64,000 nucleotides of DNA from Rhizobium esperanzae (GTDB lineage Bacteria > Pseudomonadota > Alphaproteobacteria > Rhizobiales > Rhizobiaceae). Both the position numbers and the translations under genes were made by a program. Shown here piece by piece: positions 33,893 to 42,948 of this stretch. Below the pieces are notes generated by a model, which had not been told where the DNA came from, searched no databases, and was given only the letters and a program-made list of their open reading frames with translations. The stretch lies in contig NZ_MXPU01000009.1 of NCBI RefSeq assembly GCF_002204185.1, positions 175,650 to 239,649 of the forward strand, read 5' to 3'. Position 1 is the first letter of the stretch; every line of letters begins with the position of its first letter.

Positions 33893-35089
33893 TCACGGGT
33901 TGGCGATGTCACGATAGGCCGCGACGGCGGCATCTGCGAAGCGCGGGTCGTTGATATGGAGCGGCAGGCGAACAATGCGCCGCAACGCCGTCGGCTTCAC
34001 CGTCGCCTCAAGCGCGGCAAAGAGCGCGGCGTCGGCTTCCGGGTCGAAGAACACACCGCCTTCAACATCGAGAGCGGAGACGCCCTTTTCGGGAATGAGG
34101 AAGCGTACGGGGCCCCGGCAGAGATTGAGCTTGTTGCCGATCCAACGACCAATTTCCGCGCATTCGGCCGAGGTCGTGCGCATCAAGGTAACGTTAGGGT
34201 TGTGCCGGTAAAACAGCCGACCGGCATAGCGCTGCGGGACAGTCTCCGGCGCCCAGAAATTCACCATATCGAGCGCGCCAGCCGAGCCGACATATGGCAG
34301 GCCCGTGCGGGCAATCGCGTCGAAACGGTCTGCGGTGGCAGGCAAGACGCCTCCGAAAAGCAGATCGCAGACCTCGGTCGTCGTGATATCGAGCACGCCT
34401 GAGATCAGACCGCTGTCGGCAAGCTTCTCCATCGCCCGCCCGCCCGTGCCGGTAGCGTGGAAGACCAGGCAGTCATAGTCTGCCCGCAGGCGCTCGACCA
34501 TGGCTGATACGGCAGGTGTGGTCACGCCGAACATGGTAAGCCCGAGCGCCGGTTTGGATGCAGTCACCTCAGCCGGCCGGCGGGACATGGCCGTGATCGC
34601 CTGGGCTGCGTTGTGAAGGATGACGCGGCTGAGCCGGTTCAAGCCCGCCATGTCCGTGACCGAGGGCATCATCACGATGTCAGATACATCGACATAGGGA
34701 GCAACATTGCCGGAGGCGAGCGTCGAGACCATGATCTTTGGCAGGCCGAGCCGCAATTGGCGCATGCCCGCAGTGATGATCGAGGTGCCCCCGCCTCCGC
34801 CGATGCCGATGATGCCGGCGATGTCCCGGCGCTCCACGAGGAATCGCGCGAAGGCAATGCCCATCGCTTCGACCGCCCTTCCGCGGTCCTCGCAGTCAAG
34901 GACGGCTCCAGCACCCTCGGGATGGCATGCGGCAACCGTATCGGCCGCCACATCGACGGCGGTCCGAGGCTCACGGATGCCGACGTCGACGCGCACGACC
35001 GCACCGCCCGCCGCTTCGGTGCAAGCGGCGAGATATGCAAGCTCCTCACCCTTCGTGTCAGCTGTGCCGACAACGTAGATCCGCTTCAT
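33893..35089 (-). CDS. Tm-1-like ATP-binding protein (UPF0261 family)
   Basis: The 398-residue UPF0261 protein starts [20 protein letters not shown], the family signature. It continues with [47 protein letters not shown] and the C-terminal [10 protein letters not shown]. The ATG at 35089 has GGAGGGGA upstream, while the longer frame to 35125 has no site. The N-terminal domain of tomato Tm-1, which blocks tobamovirus replication and binds ATP, is homologous; the bacterial function is unknown. First gene of a four-gene operon, divergent to a TetR gene. Confidence 0.87.
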   Translation of the reverse strand: MKRIYVVGTADTKGEELAYLAACTEAAGGAVVRVDVGIREPRTAVDVAADTVAACHPEGAGAVLDCEDRGRAVEAMGIAFARFLVERRDIAGIIGIGGGGGTSIITAGMRQLRLGLPKIMVSTLASGNVAPYVDVSDIVMMPSVTDMAGLNRLSRVILHNAAQAITAMSRRPAEVTASKPALGLTMFGVTTPAVSAMVERLRADYDCLVFHATGTGGRAMEKLADSGLISGVLDITTTEVCDLLFGGVLPATADRFDAIARTGLPYVGSAGALDMVNFWAPETVPQRYAGRLFYRHNPNVTLMRTTSAECAEIGRWIGNKLNLCRGPVRFLIPEKGVSALDVEGGVFFDPEADAALFAALEATVKPTALRRIVRLPLHINDPRFADAAVAAYRDIANP

Positions 35090-35162
35090 TTCCCCTCCGA
35101 GACCGGGTGGGTTTCCTCCCAGCATATCTCACGCGGGCAAGCGACGGCCCCTTGCAAATTTT

Positions 35163-35178
35163 TGAGACGCGCGTATCA
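35163..35178. promoter_or_regulatory. candidate TetR operator
   Basis: TGAGACGCGCGTATCA is a 16-base palindrome with a single mismatched pair. It lies in the 96-base space between the divergent Tm-1-like operon (start 35089) and the TetR gene (start 35186), seven bases before the latter. Size and position suit a TetR dimer site repressing both directions. Confidence 0.45.
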
Positions 35179-35185
35179 TAAAGAT

Positions 35186-35824
35186 ATGGATGTCTCACGT
35201 CAACAGAACGAAACAGCGAGGACCGAGCGAGGCCCGCGTGCCCGCACGCGAAAACTGATGCTCGAAACCGCAACACGGCTGATGCAGTCCGGCATCATTC
35301 CGTCGGTAAGTGAAGTGGCCGAGGCCGCCGAAGTGTCGCGCGCAACCGCCTACCGCTACTTTCCGAGCCAAGCCGCGCTCGTGCATGCCGTGGTCGATGA
35401 GGCTCTGGGACCGATACTCGGCTGGTCGTCAGACAGTCCGGATGCACGCACGCGCGTTGCCGACCTTTTGGCAACCGCGATGCCGCGCATCGACGAGTTC
35501 GAGGCCACCTTCAAGGCGGCGCTGAAACTTTCGCTAGATCAATGGGCGCAGCGCCAGGCGGGCACGCTCGGCAATGAGCCGCTGTTCAAGCGGGGCCACC
35601 GGGTGGACCTGCTGAAATGCGTGACAGCGCCCCTGCAGGGCACCGTGCCGCCTGAATCCCGCGAACGCCTCGCTCAGGCGCTTTCGCTCGTCTTCGGCGT
35701 CGAGGTGCTGATCGTGTTGAAGGATATATGGGGCCTCACCTCCGAAAGCGCGCAGTCTGTTGCCGAGTGGGCCGCTAAGGCGCTCGTTGACAGCGCACTA
35801 CGGGAGACGGAGAGCAGAGTATGA
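35186..35824 (+). CDS. TetR family transcriptional regulator
   Basis: A 212-residue TetR-type regulator. The N-terminal helix-turn-helix is at about residues 14-60 (RKLMLETATRLM, then IPSVSEVAEAAEVSRATAYRYFPSQ), and the C-terminal helical ligand domain is unassigned. The true start is the ATG at 35186; the open frame reaching back to 34613 is the shadow of the Tm-1-like gene. Divergent from the Tm-1-like/TIM-barrel/cupin/M24 operon, it is the obvious candidate regulator. Confidence 0.86.
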   Translation: MDVSRQQNETARTERGPRARTRKLMLETATRLMQSGIIPSVSEVAEAAEVSRATAYRYFPSQAALVHAVVDEALGPILGWSSDSPDARTRVADLLATAMPRIDEFEATFKAALKLSLDQWAQRQAGTLGNEPLFKRGHRVDLLKCVTAPLQGTVPPESRERLAQALSLVFGVEVLIVLKDIWGLTSESAQSVAEWAAKALVDSALRETESRV

Positions 35825-35840
35825 TGTGGCAGCCCCAAAC

Positions 35841-35851
35841 TGGTTCGACCA
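35841..35851. promoter_or_regulatory. GntR/FadR-type operator TGGTTCGACCA
   Basis: Core TGGT-N3-ACCA in the context AACTGGTTCGACCAGAT, the classical operator form of FCD-type GntR regulators. It is one of four similar sites in front of the two operons that flank the GntR gene at 42949-43653, which I propose as the binding protein. Confidence 0.55.
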
Positions 35852-36016
35852 GATGAAGTGATATTGTTTTGCATCGTGGTCGCGGTTGGCAACGCGAAAT
35901 GTGAGGGTGCCCGACATGACTGCATGATTGCCTCTTCTGCGAGCGGATATCCGGAGGTCGGGAACAGGCCTCGTTGATGGAGCTCTCCAAGAGTCGCCCT
36001 TGACGATAATGGCATT

Positions 36017-36027
36017 TGGTACTACCA
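36017..36027. promoter_or_regulatory. GntR/FadR-type operator TGGTACTACCA
   Basis: A second TGGT-N3-ACCA element, 176 bases downstream of the first and 149 bases before the binding-protein start. It would cover the -10 region of the tentative promoter beginning at 36000, consistent with repression. Confidence 0.55.
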
Positions 36028-36175
36028 GAACAGGAAAATAACATTCAGGCTTGAGATCTGAAACGCGCTACCGGTCGGGGAGGACCCTAGCACGAAAACC
36101 ACCCAGGAGGATCGAGAAGCCGGATCGGGAGGCCCGCGACGACGCGGGAAGCGTGCATAAATGGGAGGAAACGTT

Positions 36176-37486
36176 ATGCGCAAAATTATGGCCGGCCTCG
36201 TTGCCGGTGTCGGATTGATGTGGGCCTGCGGAACGTCCGCCCAGGCCCAGGAACTGACGATTTTCTGGGCCGAGTGGGACCCGGCAAATTACCTTCAGGA
36301 ACTGGCGAACGAATACGAGGCTGAAACCGGCGTCAAGGTCACTGTCGAGACCACACCTTGGGCCGACTTTCAGACCAAGGCCTTCACCGAATTCAACGCA
36401 AAGGGCTCAGCCTACGACCTGGTCGTCGGCGACAGCCAGTGGATCGGGGCGGCGTCGGAAGCAGGACATTACGTCGATCTGACCGATTTTTTCACCAAGC
36501 ACAATCTGACCCAGGTGATGGCTCCGGCCACGGTGAAATACTATTCCGAGTATCCAGCGAACTCGAAAAAGTACTGGTCAATCCCCGCAGAAGGTGATGC
36601 CGTCGGCTGGTCCTACCGCAAAGACTGGTTCGAAGATCCCAAGGAGATGGAGGCGTTCAAGGCCAAATACGGTTACGAACTCGGCCCGCCGAAGACTTGG
36701 GCCCAGATGCGCGACATCGCCGAGTTCTTCCACCGTCCGGACCAGAAGCGCTACGGCATCGCCATCTATACCGACAATTCTTATGACGGTCTCGTCATGG
36801 GGGTCGAAAACGCGATCTTCTCGTTTGGAGGCGAACTCGGCGACTACCAGAACTACAAGGTTGACGGCATCATCAACTCGGACAAGAACGTGAAGGCGCT
36901 CGAGCTCTATCGCGAGCTCTACGGCTTTACGCCTCCGGGCTGGGCCAAGTCCTTCTTCGTCGAGAACAACCAGGCAATCACCGAGAACCTGGCGGCGATG
37001 AGCATGAATTATTTTGCCTTCTTCCCGGCTTTGGTGAACGAGGCGTCGAATCCGAACGCCAAGGTTACCGGCTTCTTTGCCAATCCGGCAGGCCCGAATG
37101 GCGAACAGTTCGCAGCACTCGGCGGCCAGGGCATATCGGTCATCTCGTACTCAAAAAACCAGGAAGAGGCGATGAAATTCCTCGAATGGTTCATCAAGGA
37201 CGAGACCCAGAAGCGCTGGGCTGAACTCGGCGGCTACACGGCAAGCGCCAAAGTGCTTGAATCCCCGGAATTCCAGACTGCCACGCCCTATAATAAGGCC
37301 TTCTACGAGACCATGTTCAAGGTCAAGGATTTCTGGGCAACACCTGAATATGCCGAACTGCTGATCCAGGCGAACCAGCGCATTTATCCCTTCGTCACTG
37401 CCGGTCAAGGCACGGCAAAGGAAGCGCTCGACGCTCTGGCGGCGGACTGGAACGCGACCTTCAAGAAATACGGACGCGGCAAATAG
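36176..37486 (+). CDS. sugar/polyol ABC transporter solute-binding protein (family 1)
   Basis: The 436-residue periplasmic binding protein has a Sec signal peptide (MRKIMAGLVAGVGLMWACG, cleavage likely after SAQA). The mature part begins QELTIFWAEWDPANYL and contains the family segments FNAKGSAYDLVVGDSQW and WSIPAEGDAVGWSYRKDWF. The ATG at 36176 is supported by GGAGGA; an ATG at 36161 is less likely. The ligand is unknown; neighbouring sugar-acid and isomerase genes suggest a sugar, polyol or sugar acid. First gene of a six-gene importer operon. Confidence 0.9.
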   Translation: MRKIMAGLVAGVGLMWACGTSAQAQELTIFWAEWDPANYLQELANEYEAETGVKVTVETTPWADFQTKAFTEFNAKGSAYDLVVGDSQWIGAASEAGHYVDLTDFFTKHNLTQVMAPATVKYYSEYPANSKKYWSIPAEGDAVGWSYRKDWFEDPKEMEAFKAKYGYELGPPKTWAQMRDIAEFFHRPDQKRYGIAIYTDNSYDGLVMGVENAIFSFGGELGDYQNYKVDGIINSDKNVKALELYRELYGFTPPGWAKSFFVENNQAITENLAAMSMNYFAFFPALVNEASNPNAKVTGFFANPAGPNGEQFAALGGQGISVISYSKNQEEAMKFLEWFIKDETQKRWAELGGYTASAKVLESPEFQTATPYNKAFYETMFKVKDFWATPEYAELLIQANQRIYPFVTAGQGTAKEALDALAADWNATFKKYGRGK

Positions 37487-37637
37487 CAGTGCGATCAGAG
37501 GAGGGGCCAGCCGCCCCTCCCACTGCATTGTGCATCTGGCGCCGAAGGGCGTGGTTCGAGAGGGCGCGGCGCCAGGCATTCACTTCGCGCATCGTGATGC
37601 CTCGGCATCCGGCGCCGAACTCTCGGAGGAGGAGAGA

Positions 37638-38543
37638 TTGGCCACCGCAGTCATGACATCGTTGGACACAAAATCACGTGCCGCATCGCGCGGCATGAGC
37701 GACATCCGCATTCGCAATCTGTTCATTATTCCGACGATCCTGTTCCTGATCGTCTTCAACATCTTTCCGCTGATCTATTCACTCGGCTATTCCTTCACCG
37801 ATTTCCGCGCCTCGTCGAACGCGCCGGCCAGCTTCGTCGGCCTGCAAAACTACCGCGAGTTGCTGAACGACCCGTTCATCTGGTCTAATTTCGCCATCAC
37901 CGCAAAATATGTGATCGTCTCTGTGACGGGGCAGGTGATCGTCGGCTTCGGCACTGCGATGCTCCTCAACCGCGATATTCCGCTGAAGGGTCTTCTGACG
38001 ACACTGCTGCTGCTGCCGATGATGCTCTCGATGGCGGTGGTCGGGCTCTTCTGGAAGCTGCTCTACGATCCCTCCTTTGGCATCATCAACTACACGCTCG
38101 GCCTTGGCTCCTTCGAGTGGCTGTCCAATCCGGATGTGGCACTTTATGCGGTCGCCATCACGGACATCTGGATGTGGTCGCCCTTTGTGATGCTGCTGTC
38201 GCTCGCCGGCCTGTCGGCCGTGCCAAAGCACCTCTACGAGGCAGCGGCGATCGACCGGGCAGGACCGTTCTATACCTTCTTCCGCATCACACTGCCGCTG
38301 GTGGCGCCGATCCTGATGATCGCGATCATCTTCCGTACGATGGAAGCCTTCAAGACCTTCGACCTTGCTTACATCCTGACCAGCCAGCCGACGACCGAGG
38401 TGATCTCCATCCGGCTCTACAAGATGGCCTTCCAGGAATGGCAGACGGGGCGGTCCTGCGCGCTTGCCTATATCGTGCTCATCATGATTCTCGCCATCAC
38501 CAACATCTACGTCAAGTACCTCAACAAAGTGAAGGAGCGCTGA
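37638..38543 (+). CDS. sugar ABC transporter permease (MalF/UgpA type)
   Basis: The roughly 301-residue inner-membrane permease has the first helix at about residues 30-50 (LFIIPTILFLIVFNIFPLIYS) and the coupling loop EAAAIDRAGPFYTFFRITLP. The start is uncertain: a TTG at 37638 follows an excellent GGAGGAGG, whereas the ATG at 37653 is too far from that site; I use the TTG. It pairs with the following MalG-type permease. Confidence 0.88.
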   Translation: MATAVMTSLDTKSRAASRGMSDIRIRNLFIIPTILFLIVFNIFPLIYSLGYSFTDFRASSNAPASFVGLQNYRELLNDPFIWSNFAITAKYVIVSVTGQVIVGFGTAMLLNRDIPLKGLLTTLLLLPMMLSMAVVGLFWKLLYDPSFGIINYTLGLGSFEWLSNPDVALYAVAITDIWMWSPFVMLLSLAGLSAVPKHLYEAAAIDRAGPFYTFFRITLPLVAPILMIAIIFRTMEAFKTFDLAYILTSQPTTEVISIRLYKMAFQEWQTGRSCALAYIVLIMILAITNIYVKYLNKVKER

Positions 38544-38544
38544 G

Positions 38545-39504
38545 ATGGCTGCCGTCCAAACCCGCTCCGAACGCGCGCTGAACCGGGTAGCGATAGCCGC
38601 CGTGTTGGTCATCACGCTGATCTTCCTGGCCCCGATCTACTGGATCACCGCGACGGCCTTCAAGCCGCGCAACCTCGCCACCACCATTCCGCCGACGGTG
38701 CTCTTCGAGCCCGAACTCTCGCCCTTCGTCAAACTCTTCACCAAGCGCTCGCAACTGCGCGGGGTGCCGACCCCTGAAGAATACGCCGCCGCCCCCTGGT
38801 GGGAGCGGATGGTATTTGACGGCGGCGAAAAGATCGTGCGTTCCGGCCGCGGCGAAGTGCAGCCATCCGGTTATCCGAACCGCTTCATGAACTCGCTGAT
38901 CGTGGCGATCACGTCCACTGTGCTAGCCGTCGGCATGGGAACCTTCACAGCCTACGGCTTCTCGCGTTTCAGGGTGAAGGGAGAAGCCGACCTTCTCTTC
39001 TTCATCCTGTCGACGCGCATGTTGCCGCCGGTCGTCGTGGCGATCCCGATGTTCCTCATGTACCGTGCCGTCGGTCTCAACGACACCCATTGGGGCCTCG
39101 TCATACTCTACACCGCCTTCAACCTTTCCTTCTCGGTTTGGCTGATGAAGGGTTTCATCGACGAGATCCCGAAGGAATACGAGGAGGCCGCGCTCGTCGA
39201 CGGCTACACGCGGATGGAGGCCTTTTTCAAGATCGTCATCCCGGAAGCGGCGACCGGCATCGCCGCGACCGCCGTCTTCTGCTTCATCACGGCCTGGAAC
39301 GAGTATGCGTTTGCGCTGATCATGACGAACCGGCGCGCACAGACCGCCCCACCTTTCATTCCGAGCCAGGTCGGCTCCGGCCTGCCGGATTGGACGGTCA
39401 TTGCGGCCGGTACGTTCCTGTTCCTTCTGCCGGTCGCGATATTCACCTTCCTGCTCAGGAACCATCTCCTGCGCGGCATGAGCTTCGGAGCGATCCGCAA
39501 ATGA
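38545..39504 (+). CDS. sugar ABC transporter permease (MalG/UgpE type) with periplasmic insertion
   Basis: A 319-residue MalG-type permease with coupling loop EEAALVDGYTRMEAFFKIVIP. Between the first helix and the second (about residues 40-110) it carries a hydrophilic insertion (KLFTKRSQLRGVPTPEEY to GEVQPSGYPNRF), longer than in most MalG proteins and likely periplasmic. It starts one base after the previous stop, and its own stop overlaps the ATG of a small membrane protein gene. Confidence 0.9.
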   Translation: MAAVQTRSERALNRVAIAAVLVITLIFLAPIYWITATAFKPRNLATTIPPTVLFEPELSPFVKLFTKRSQLRGVPTPEEYAAAPWWERMVFDGGEKIVRSGRGEVQPSGYPNRFMNSLIVAITSTVLAVGMGTFTAYGFSRFRVKGEADLLFFILSTRMLPPVVVAIPMFLMYRAVGLNDTHWGLVILYTAFNLSFSVWLMKGFIDEIPKEYEEAALVDGYTRMEAFFKIVIPEAATGIAATAVFCFITAWNEYAFALIMTNRRAQTAPPFIPSQVGSGLPDWTVIAAGTFLFLLPVAIFTFLLRNHLLRGMSFGAIRK

Positions 39505-39704
39505 CCTTTCGCGCCTTCAACCAGAAATATCTCGAGCCTGGTTCGCAGTATCTGATGATCTTGGGCATCATCGCGCTCTGCCAGCCCTGGAACCTGTTTC
39601 TGCATCGCTACGGCATGACGATGACGCTCGTAGGATTGATCGCCTTCATGGTGACGACCAAAATCCCCCGGGACACGCAACCAGACGAAAGCAGCCATTC
39701 ATGA
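39501..39704 (+). CDS. 67-residue two-helix membrane protein of the ABC operon
   Basis: This small gene is linked by ATGA overlaps on both sides, to the MalG-type permease and to the first ATPase, so it is certainly translated within the operon. The protein has two predicted membrane helices (YLMILGIIALCQPWNLFL and MTMTLVGLIAFMVTT) joined by a short polar turn. Small membrane proteins occur in the same position in rhizobial polyol transporter operons of the double-ATPase type, such as the glycerol importer. A role in assembly or regulation of the importer is plausible. It is easily missed, since the frame is open far upstream as a shadow of the permease. Confidence 0.78.
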   Translation: MTFRAFNQKYLEPGSQYLMILGIIALCQPWNLFLHRYGMTMTLVGLIAFMVTTKIPRDTQPDESSHS

Positions 39705-40810
39705 CGCAGATTGAACTACGCGCCATCCAGAAATATTTCGGTGCAGTCCAGGTCATCAAAGACCTCAATCTCGCCATTGGCGACAACGAATTCATCGTGT
39801 TGCTCGGCCAATCGGGCTGCGGCAAGACGACGACACTGCGCGCCGTCGCGGGCCTGGAGACGATCGACGAAGGCGACATCCTGATCGACGGGCAACCGGT
39901 GCAGCATATCAAGGCATCCGGCCGGGACATCGCCATGGTGTTCCAATCCTTCTCGCTCTATCCGCACATGACGGTTTATGAAAACATTGCCTTCCCGCTC
40001 CGCGCTACCCGGATGAGCCGCGCCGATGTCGATAAGGCGGTTCGAGAGATTGCTGCCGTGCTGCGCATCACCGGTTTGCTGGCCCGCAAGCCTTCAGCGC
40101 TGTCGGGGGGCGACATGCAGCGGGTCGCAATCGGCCGCGCGCTGGTGCGACGCCCCAAAGCCATGCTGATGGACGAGCCGATCGGTGCGCTGGACGCGAA
40201 GCTGCGAGAGGAGATGCGGGCGGAAATCAAACGGCTCCATATCAAGCAGGGTTCAACCACCATCTACGTGACGCATGACCAGGTGGAGGCCATGTCGCTC
40301 GCTGACCGCATCGTCATCATGCATGAGGGCATTCTCCAGCAGGTCGGCACGCCGGAAGAGGTATACGGGCAACCCGCCAATATGTTCGTCGCGCAGTTCG
40401 TTGGCAGCCCCGTCATGAACATGGCGCCGGCGATCGTCAGCGAAACCGGCGGCCGCACGAGTGTGCAGGTCAGCGCCGGCACAACGGGCTTCGAGTTCCC
40501 CGCCGTACTGGCCAACCGCCTCTCTGACGCCCGGGCCGAGAACGGCCAGCTGACACTCGGGGTTCGGCCGGAGGGCGTGATCGTTTCACGGGAGGCGCGT
40601 GAGGGATTTGTGCCGGTCGAGGCGCATATTATCGAACCGCTCGGCTCGCACGACATCGTGGACCTGAAGGTCGGCCACCAGATGATCAGAGCACGAACCA
40701 AAAGCGGTTTCGTACCCGGTTCAGGGCAAGCCGTCTGGGCGCGCATCGACCCCGCTCAGGCACATTTCTTCAACACGGCAACCGGTTCATCGCTTGGGAT
40801 TAGACTCTGA
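39701..40810 (+). CDS. ABC transporter ATPase 1 (MalK/UgpC type)
   Basis: The 369-residue ATPase has Walker A GQSGCGKTT, signature LSGGDMQRVAIGRAL, Walker B AMLMDEPIGALD, switch His in VTHDQVEAM, and a C-terminal TOBE/OB regulatory domain (about 240-369). The signature has SGGD where most relatives have SGGQ. It begins inside the stop of the small membrane protein and ends sharing one base with the next ATPase start (TGATG). It probably forms a heterodimer with that protein. Confidence 0.92.
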   Translation: MTQIELRAIQKYFGAVQVIKDLNLAIGDNEFIVLLGQSGCGKTTTLRAVAGLETIDEGDILIDGQPVQHIKASGRDIAMVFQSFSLYPHMTVYENIAFPLRATRMSRADVDKAVREIAAVLRITGLLARKPSALSGGDMQRVAIGRALVRRPKAMLMDEPIGALDAKLREEMRAEIKRLHIKQGSTTIYVTHDQVEAMSLADRIVIMHEGILQQVGTPEEVYGQPANMFVAQFVGSPVMNMAPAIVSETGGRTSVQVSAGTTGFEFPAVLANRLSDARAENGQLTLGVRPEGVIVSREAREGFVPVEAHIIEPLGSHDIVDLKVGHQMIRARTKSGFVPGSGQAVWARIDPAQAHFFNTATGSSLGIRL

Positions 40811-41886
40811 TGGCGCATATCGAACTCAAGGGCATCACCAAGACTTTCGGCAACCACACGGCACTAAAAAACCTGAATCTCGACATCGCTGACGGCGAGT
40901 TCTTTGTGCTGCTCGGGCAGACCGGCGCCGGCAAGACAACGACGCTTCGCCTGATCGCCGGCCTCGAAAAGCCGACGGCAGGCCAGATCTACATCGACGG
41001 GCACGACGTCGCCGACTGGGGCGCCGCCGAGCGAGACGTGGCTCTGGTGCTCCAGCAGTACTCGCTTTACCCGCGCTATACGGTGCGGGAGAACCTGGAA
41101 TTCCCATTAAAATCCCGTATCCGCCGCGTTGAGCCCCAGGAAATCAAGGAACGCGTCGCGCGGGTTGCGAAGACCCTGCGCATTGAGCATCTGCTCGACC
41201 GCAAGACGGACCGGTTGTCGGGAGGCGAGATGCAGCGCGTATCGATCGGCCGTGCCATCGTCCGCAAGCCGCGCGTGTTCCTGATGGACGAGCCGCTTTC
41301 GGCGCTCGACGCGAAGCTTCGCGAAGCACTCCGCACCGAGTTGAAGAACCTGCAGATGAACCTCGGCGCGACCTTCCTCTTCGTCACCCACGACCAGATC
41401 GAGGCCATGTCGATGGGCGACAAAATCGGCGTCCTGAACAACGGTCAACTGGTGCAGACCGGGACACCGCAGGAAATCTACCGTAACCCGGTCAACACCT
41501 TCGTCGCGCGCGCGGTCGGTTCACCGCCGATGAATCTGATTACCGGTACGCTTGCCGGCGGCGAGGCACTGGCCAGCGAGGGCTATCGGCTGCCGCTCGG
41601 CAACGGCCACGCGATCGCGACAGACGGCCGTCCGCTCACCTTCGGCATCCGCCCGGAGGACATCTTCCTCGACAGCGGTGCGCCGGGGGAAGCACGGGTA
41701 CACGACGTGGAAAACCATGGCGTCGAAAAGATCGTGACGCTACGCACCGGCGAGAAGTTCATCCACGCGACCGTACCGACGCAGACGGTGCTTCGGATCG
41801 AGGATACGGTTCGCTTTTCGTGGAACCCGGAAAAGGTCATTCTGTTTGACGCGGGAAGCGGAGTGAGCCTACGGCATGCGGTCTGA
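40810..41886 (+). CDS. ABC transporter ATPase 2 (MalK/UgpC type)
   Basis: The 358-residue ATPase has Walker A GQTGAGKTT, signature LSGGEMQRVSIGRAI, Walker B VFLMDEPLSALD, the VTHDQIEAMSMGDKIGVL switch region and a TOBE-type C-terminus (RPEDIFLDSG). With ATPase 1 it makes a two-ATPase importer, unlike the single MalK homodimer of most sugar systems. Last gene of the operon; it converges with the dehydrogenase gene after 72 bases. Confidence 0.92.
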   Translation: MAHIELKGITKTFGNHTALKNLNLDIADGEFFVLLGQTGAGKTTTLRLIAGLEKPTAGQIYIDGHDVADWGAAERDVALVLQQYSLYPRYTVRENLEFPLKSRIRRVEPQEIKERVARVAKTLRIEHLLDRKTDRLSGGEMQRVSIGRAIVRKPRVFLMDEPLSALDAKLREALRTELKNLQMNLGATFLFVTHDQIEAMSMGDKIGVLNNGQLVQTGTPQEIYRNPVNTFVARAVGSPPMNLITGTLAGGEALASEGYRLPLGNGHAIATDGRPLTFGIRPEDIFLDSGAPGEARVHDVENHGVEKIVTLRTGEKFIHATVPTQTVLRIEDTVRFSWNPEKVILFDAGSGVSLRHAV

Positions 41887-41958
41887 CCGGATCTGTGCAA
41901 AAGATCGCAATGGCTCTGCGGCAGTTCAGCGGTGGCCGCCCTTCCTCGTCGCATGGCG

Positions 41959-42933
41959 TTATGCCGGAAAGCGCCGGCGGTAGTGCTCTATCACTTCGGG
42001 ATTGCGTAAATTGACGGGCAAGTCGCCCTTGATGACACGCAGCGCTTCGCTGGCCGCGCCTGTTCCCATGCGCATCATGCTCTCTTCCGTCAGACCAGCC
42101 AGATGCGGAGTGACGATGACGTTGGGGAAGCCGAAATAGGGATGATCGAGCGGCAGCGGTTGTGTTGCAAAGACATCGAGCGCAGCTCCGCCGATGCGAC
42201 CGTCGCGCAAGGCCTCGATGAGTGCCGCGTCATCGACCACGGGGCCGCGCGAGACGTTGACCAGAATGGCCCCGGGCTTCATGCGACCGATGCGTCGGGC
42301 ATTGAGCAAACCAGTTGTCTCCGGCGTCAGCGGGCAGCAGAGCACGACGACGTCGGCGCTGGCGACAAGCTCGTCGAGTGCCAGGAAGCGCGCGCCTTCA
42401 GGCACGCTTTCGGAAGACCGGCTCGTGGCGACCACCTCCAGGCCAAAGCCGAACTTCGCAATCTTGAAGATCGCCTTGCCGACATTGCCCATGCCGACGA
42501 TGCCCATAGTGCGGCCGCCGAGGTCGACGGCCGTATCCGACTGGGCGCGGGCCGCTGCCCAGCCGTTCTGATGCAGTTCAAGGTCCATTTGGCGGAAGCG
42601 CCTCAGCAGAGCCAGTGTCACAAGGAAGACGTGTTCGGCGACAGTCGACGCATTGACAGCAGGCACGTTGGCGACAAGCACGCCGGCGCGGGTCGCCGCC
42701 TCCATGGGCACCATGTCGAGGCCGGCACCATGGCGGATCGCTGCGCGAAGCGCCGGCGAATTCTCAAAGAAGGCCGGCGGGATTGGCGCGCGCACGATGA
42801 CAATGGCCGCGCCGCGCCCTTCTCGCAGCAAGGTTTCGGGATCGGGCGCGGAAGCAACGCGCAGATCACCCGCCACCTCAAGCATGGCCTTGGCCGCGGG
42901 GTGCAGGGGATGTGTGGAAAAGATGAAGCTCAT
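41959..42933 (-). CDS. D-isomer-specific 2-hydroxyacid dehydrogenase
   Basis: A 324-residue NAD(P)-dependent 2-hydroxyacid dehydrogenase. The cofactor motif is MGIVGMGNVGKAIF. Catalytic residues appear in order: Arg in VNVSRGPVVDD, Glu in DVFATQPLP, and His in VIVTPHLAGLTEES. Likely substrates are glyoxylate/hydroxypyruvate or a 2-keto sugar acid. It is the last gene of the minus-strand operon that runs from 45768, and converges on the ABC importer operon. Confidence 0.86.
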   Translation of the reverse strand: MSFIFSTHPLHPAAKAMLEVAGDLRVASAPDPETLLREGRGAAIVIVRAPIPPAFFENSPALRAAIRHGAGLDMVPMEAATRAGVLVANVPAVNASTVAEHVFLVTLALLRRFRQMDLELHQNGWAAARAQSDTAVDLGGRTMGIVGMGNVGKAIFKIAKFGFGLEVVATSRSSESVPEGARFLALDELVASADVVVLCCPLTPETTGLLNARRIGRMKPGAILVNVSRGPVVDDAALIEALRDGRIGGAALDVFATQPLPLDHPYFGFPNVIVTPHLAGLTEESMMRMGTGAASEALRVIKGDLPVNLRNPEVIEHYRRRFPA

Positions 42934-42948
42934 CGGCCCTCCCGCCGG

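Larger units (their letters stand above)
35825..36175. other. leader region of the sugar ABC operon
   Basis: About 350 bases without a gene. It holds two TGGTNNNACCA operators (35841-35851 and 36017-36027) and a TTGACG (36000-36005) placed 17 bases before a weak TACCAG, a tentative promoter overlapped by the second operator. A strong GGAGGA for the binding-protein gene lies at 36164-36169. Confidence 0.5.

Noticed and set aside
34613..35185. N-terminal extension of the TetR protein by 191 residues
   Set aside because: It is antisense to the Tm-1-like gene; the TetR domain begins just after the ATG at 35186.
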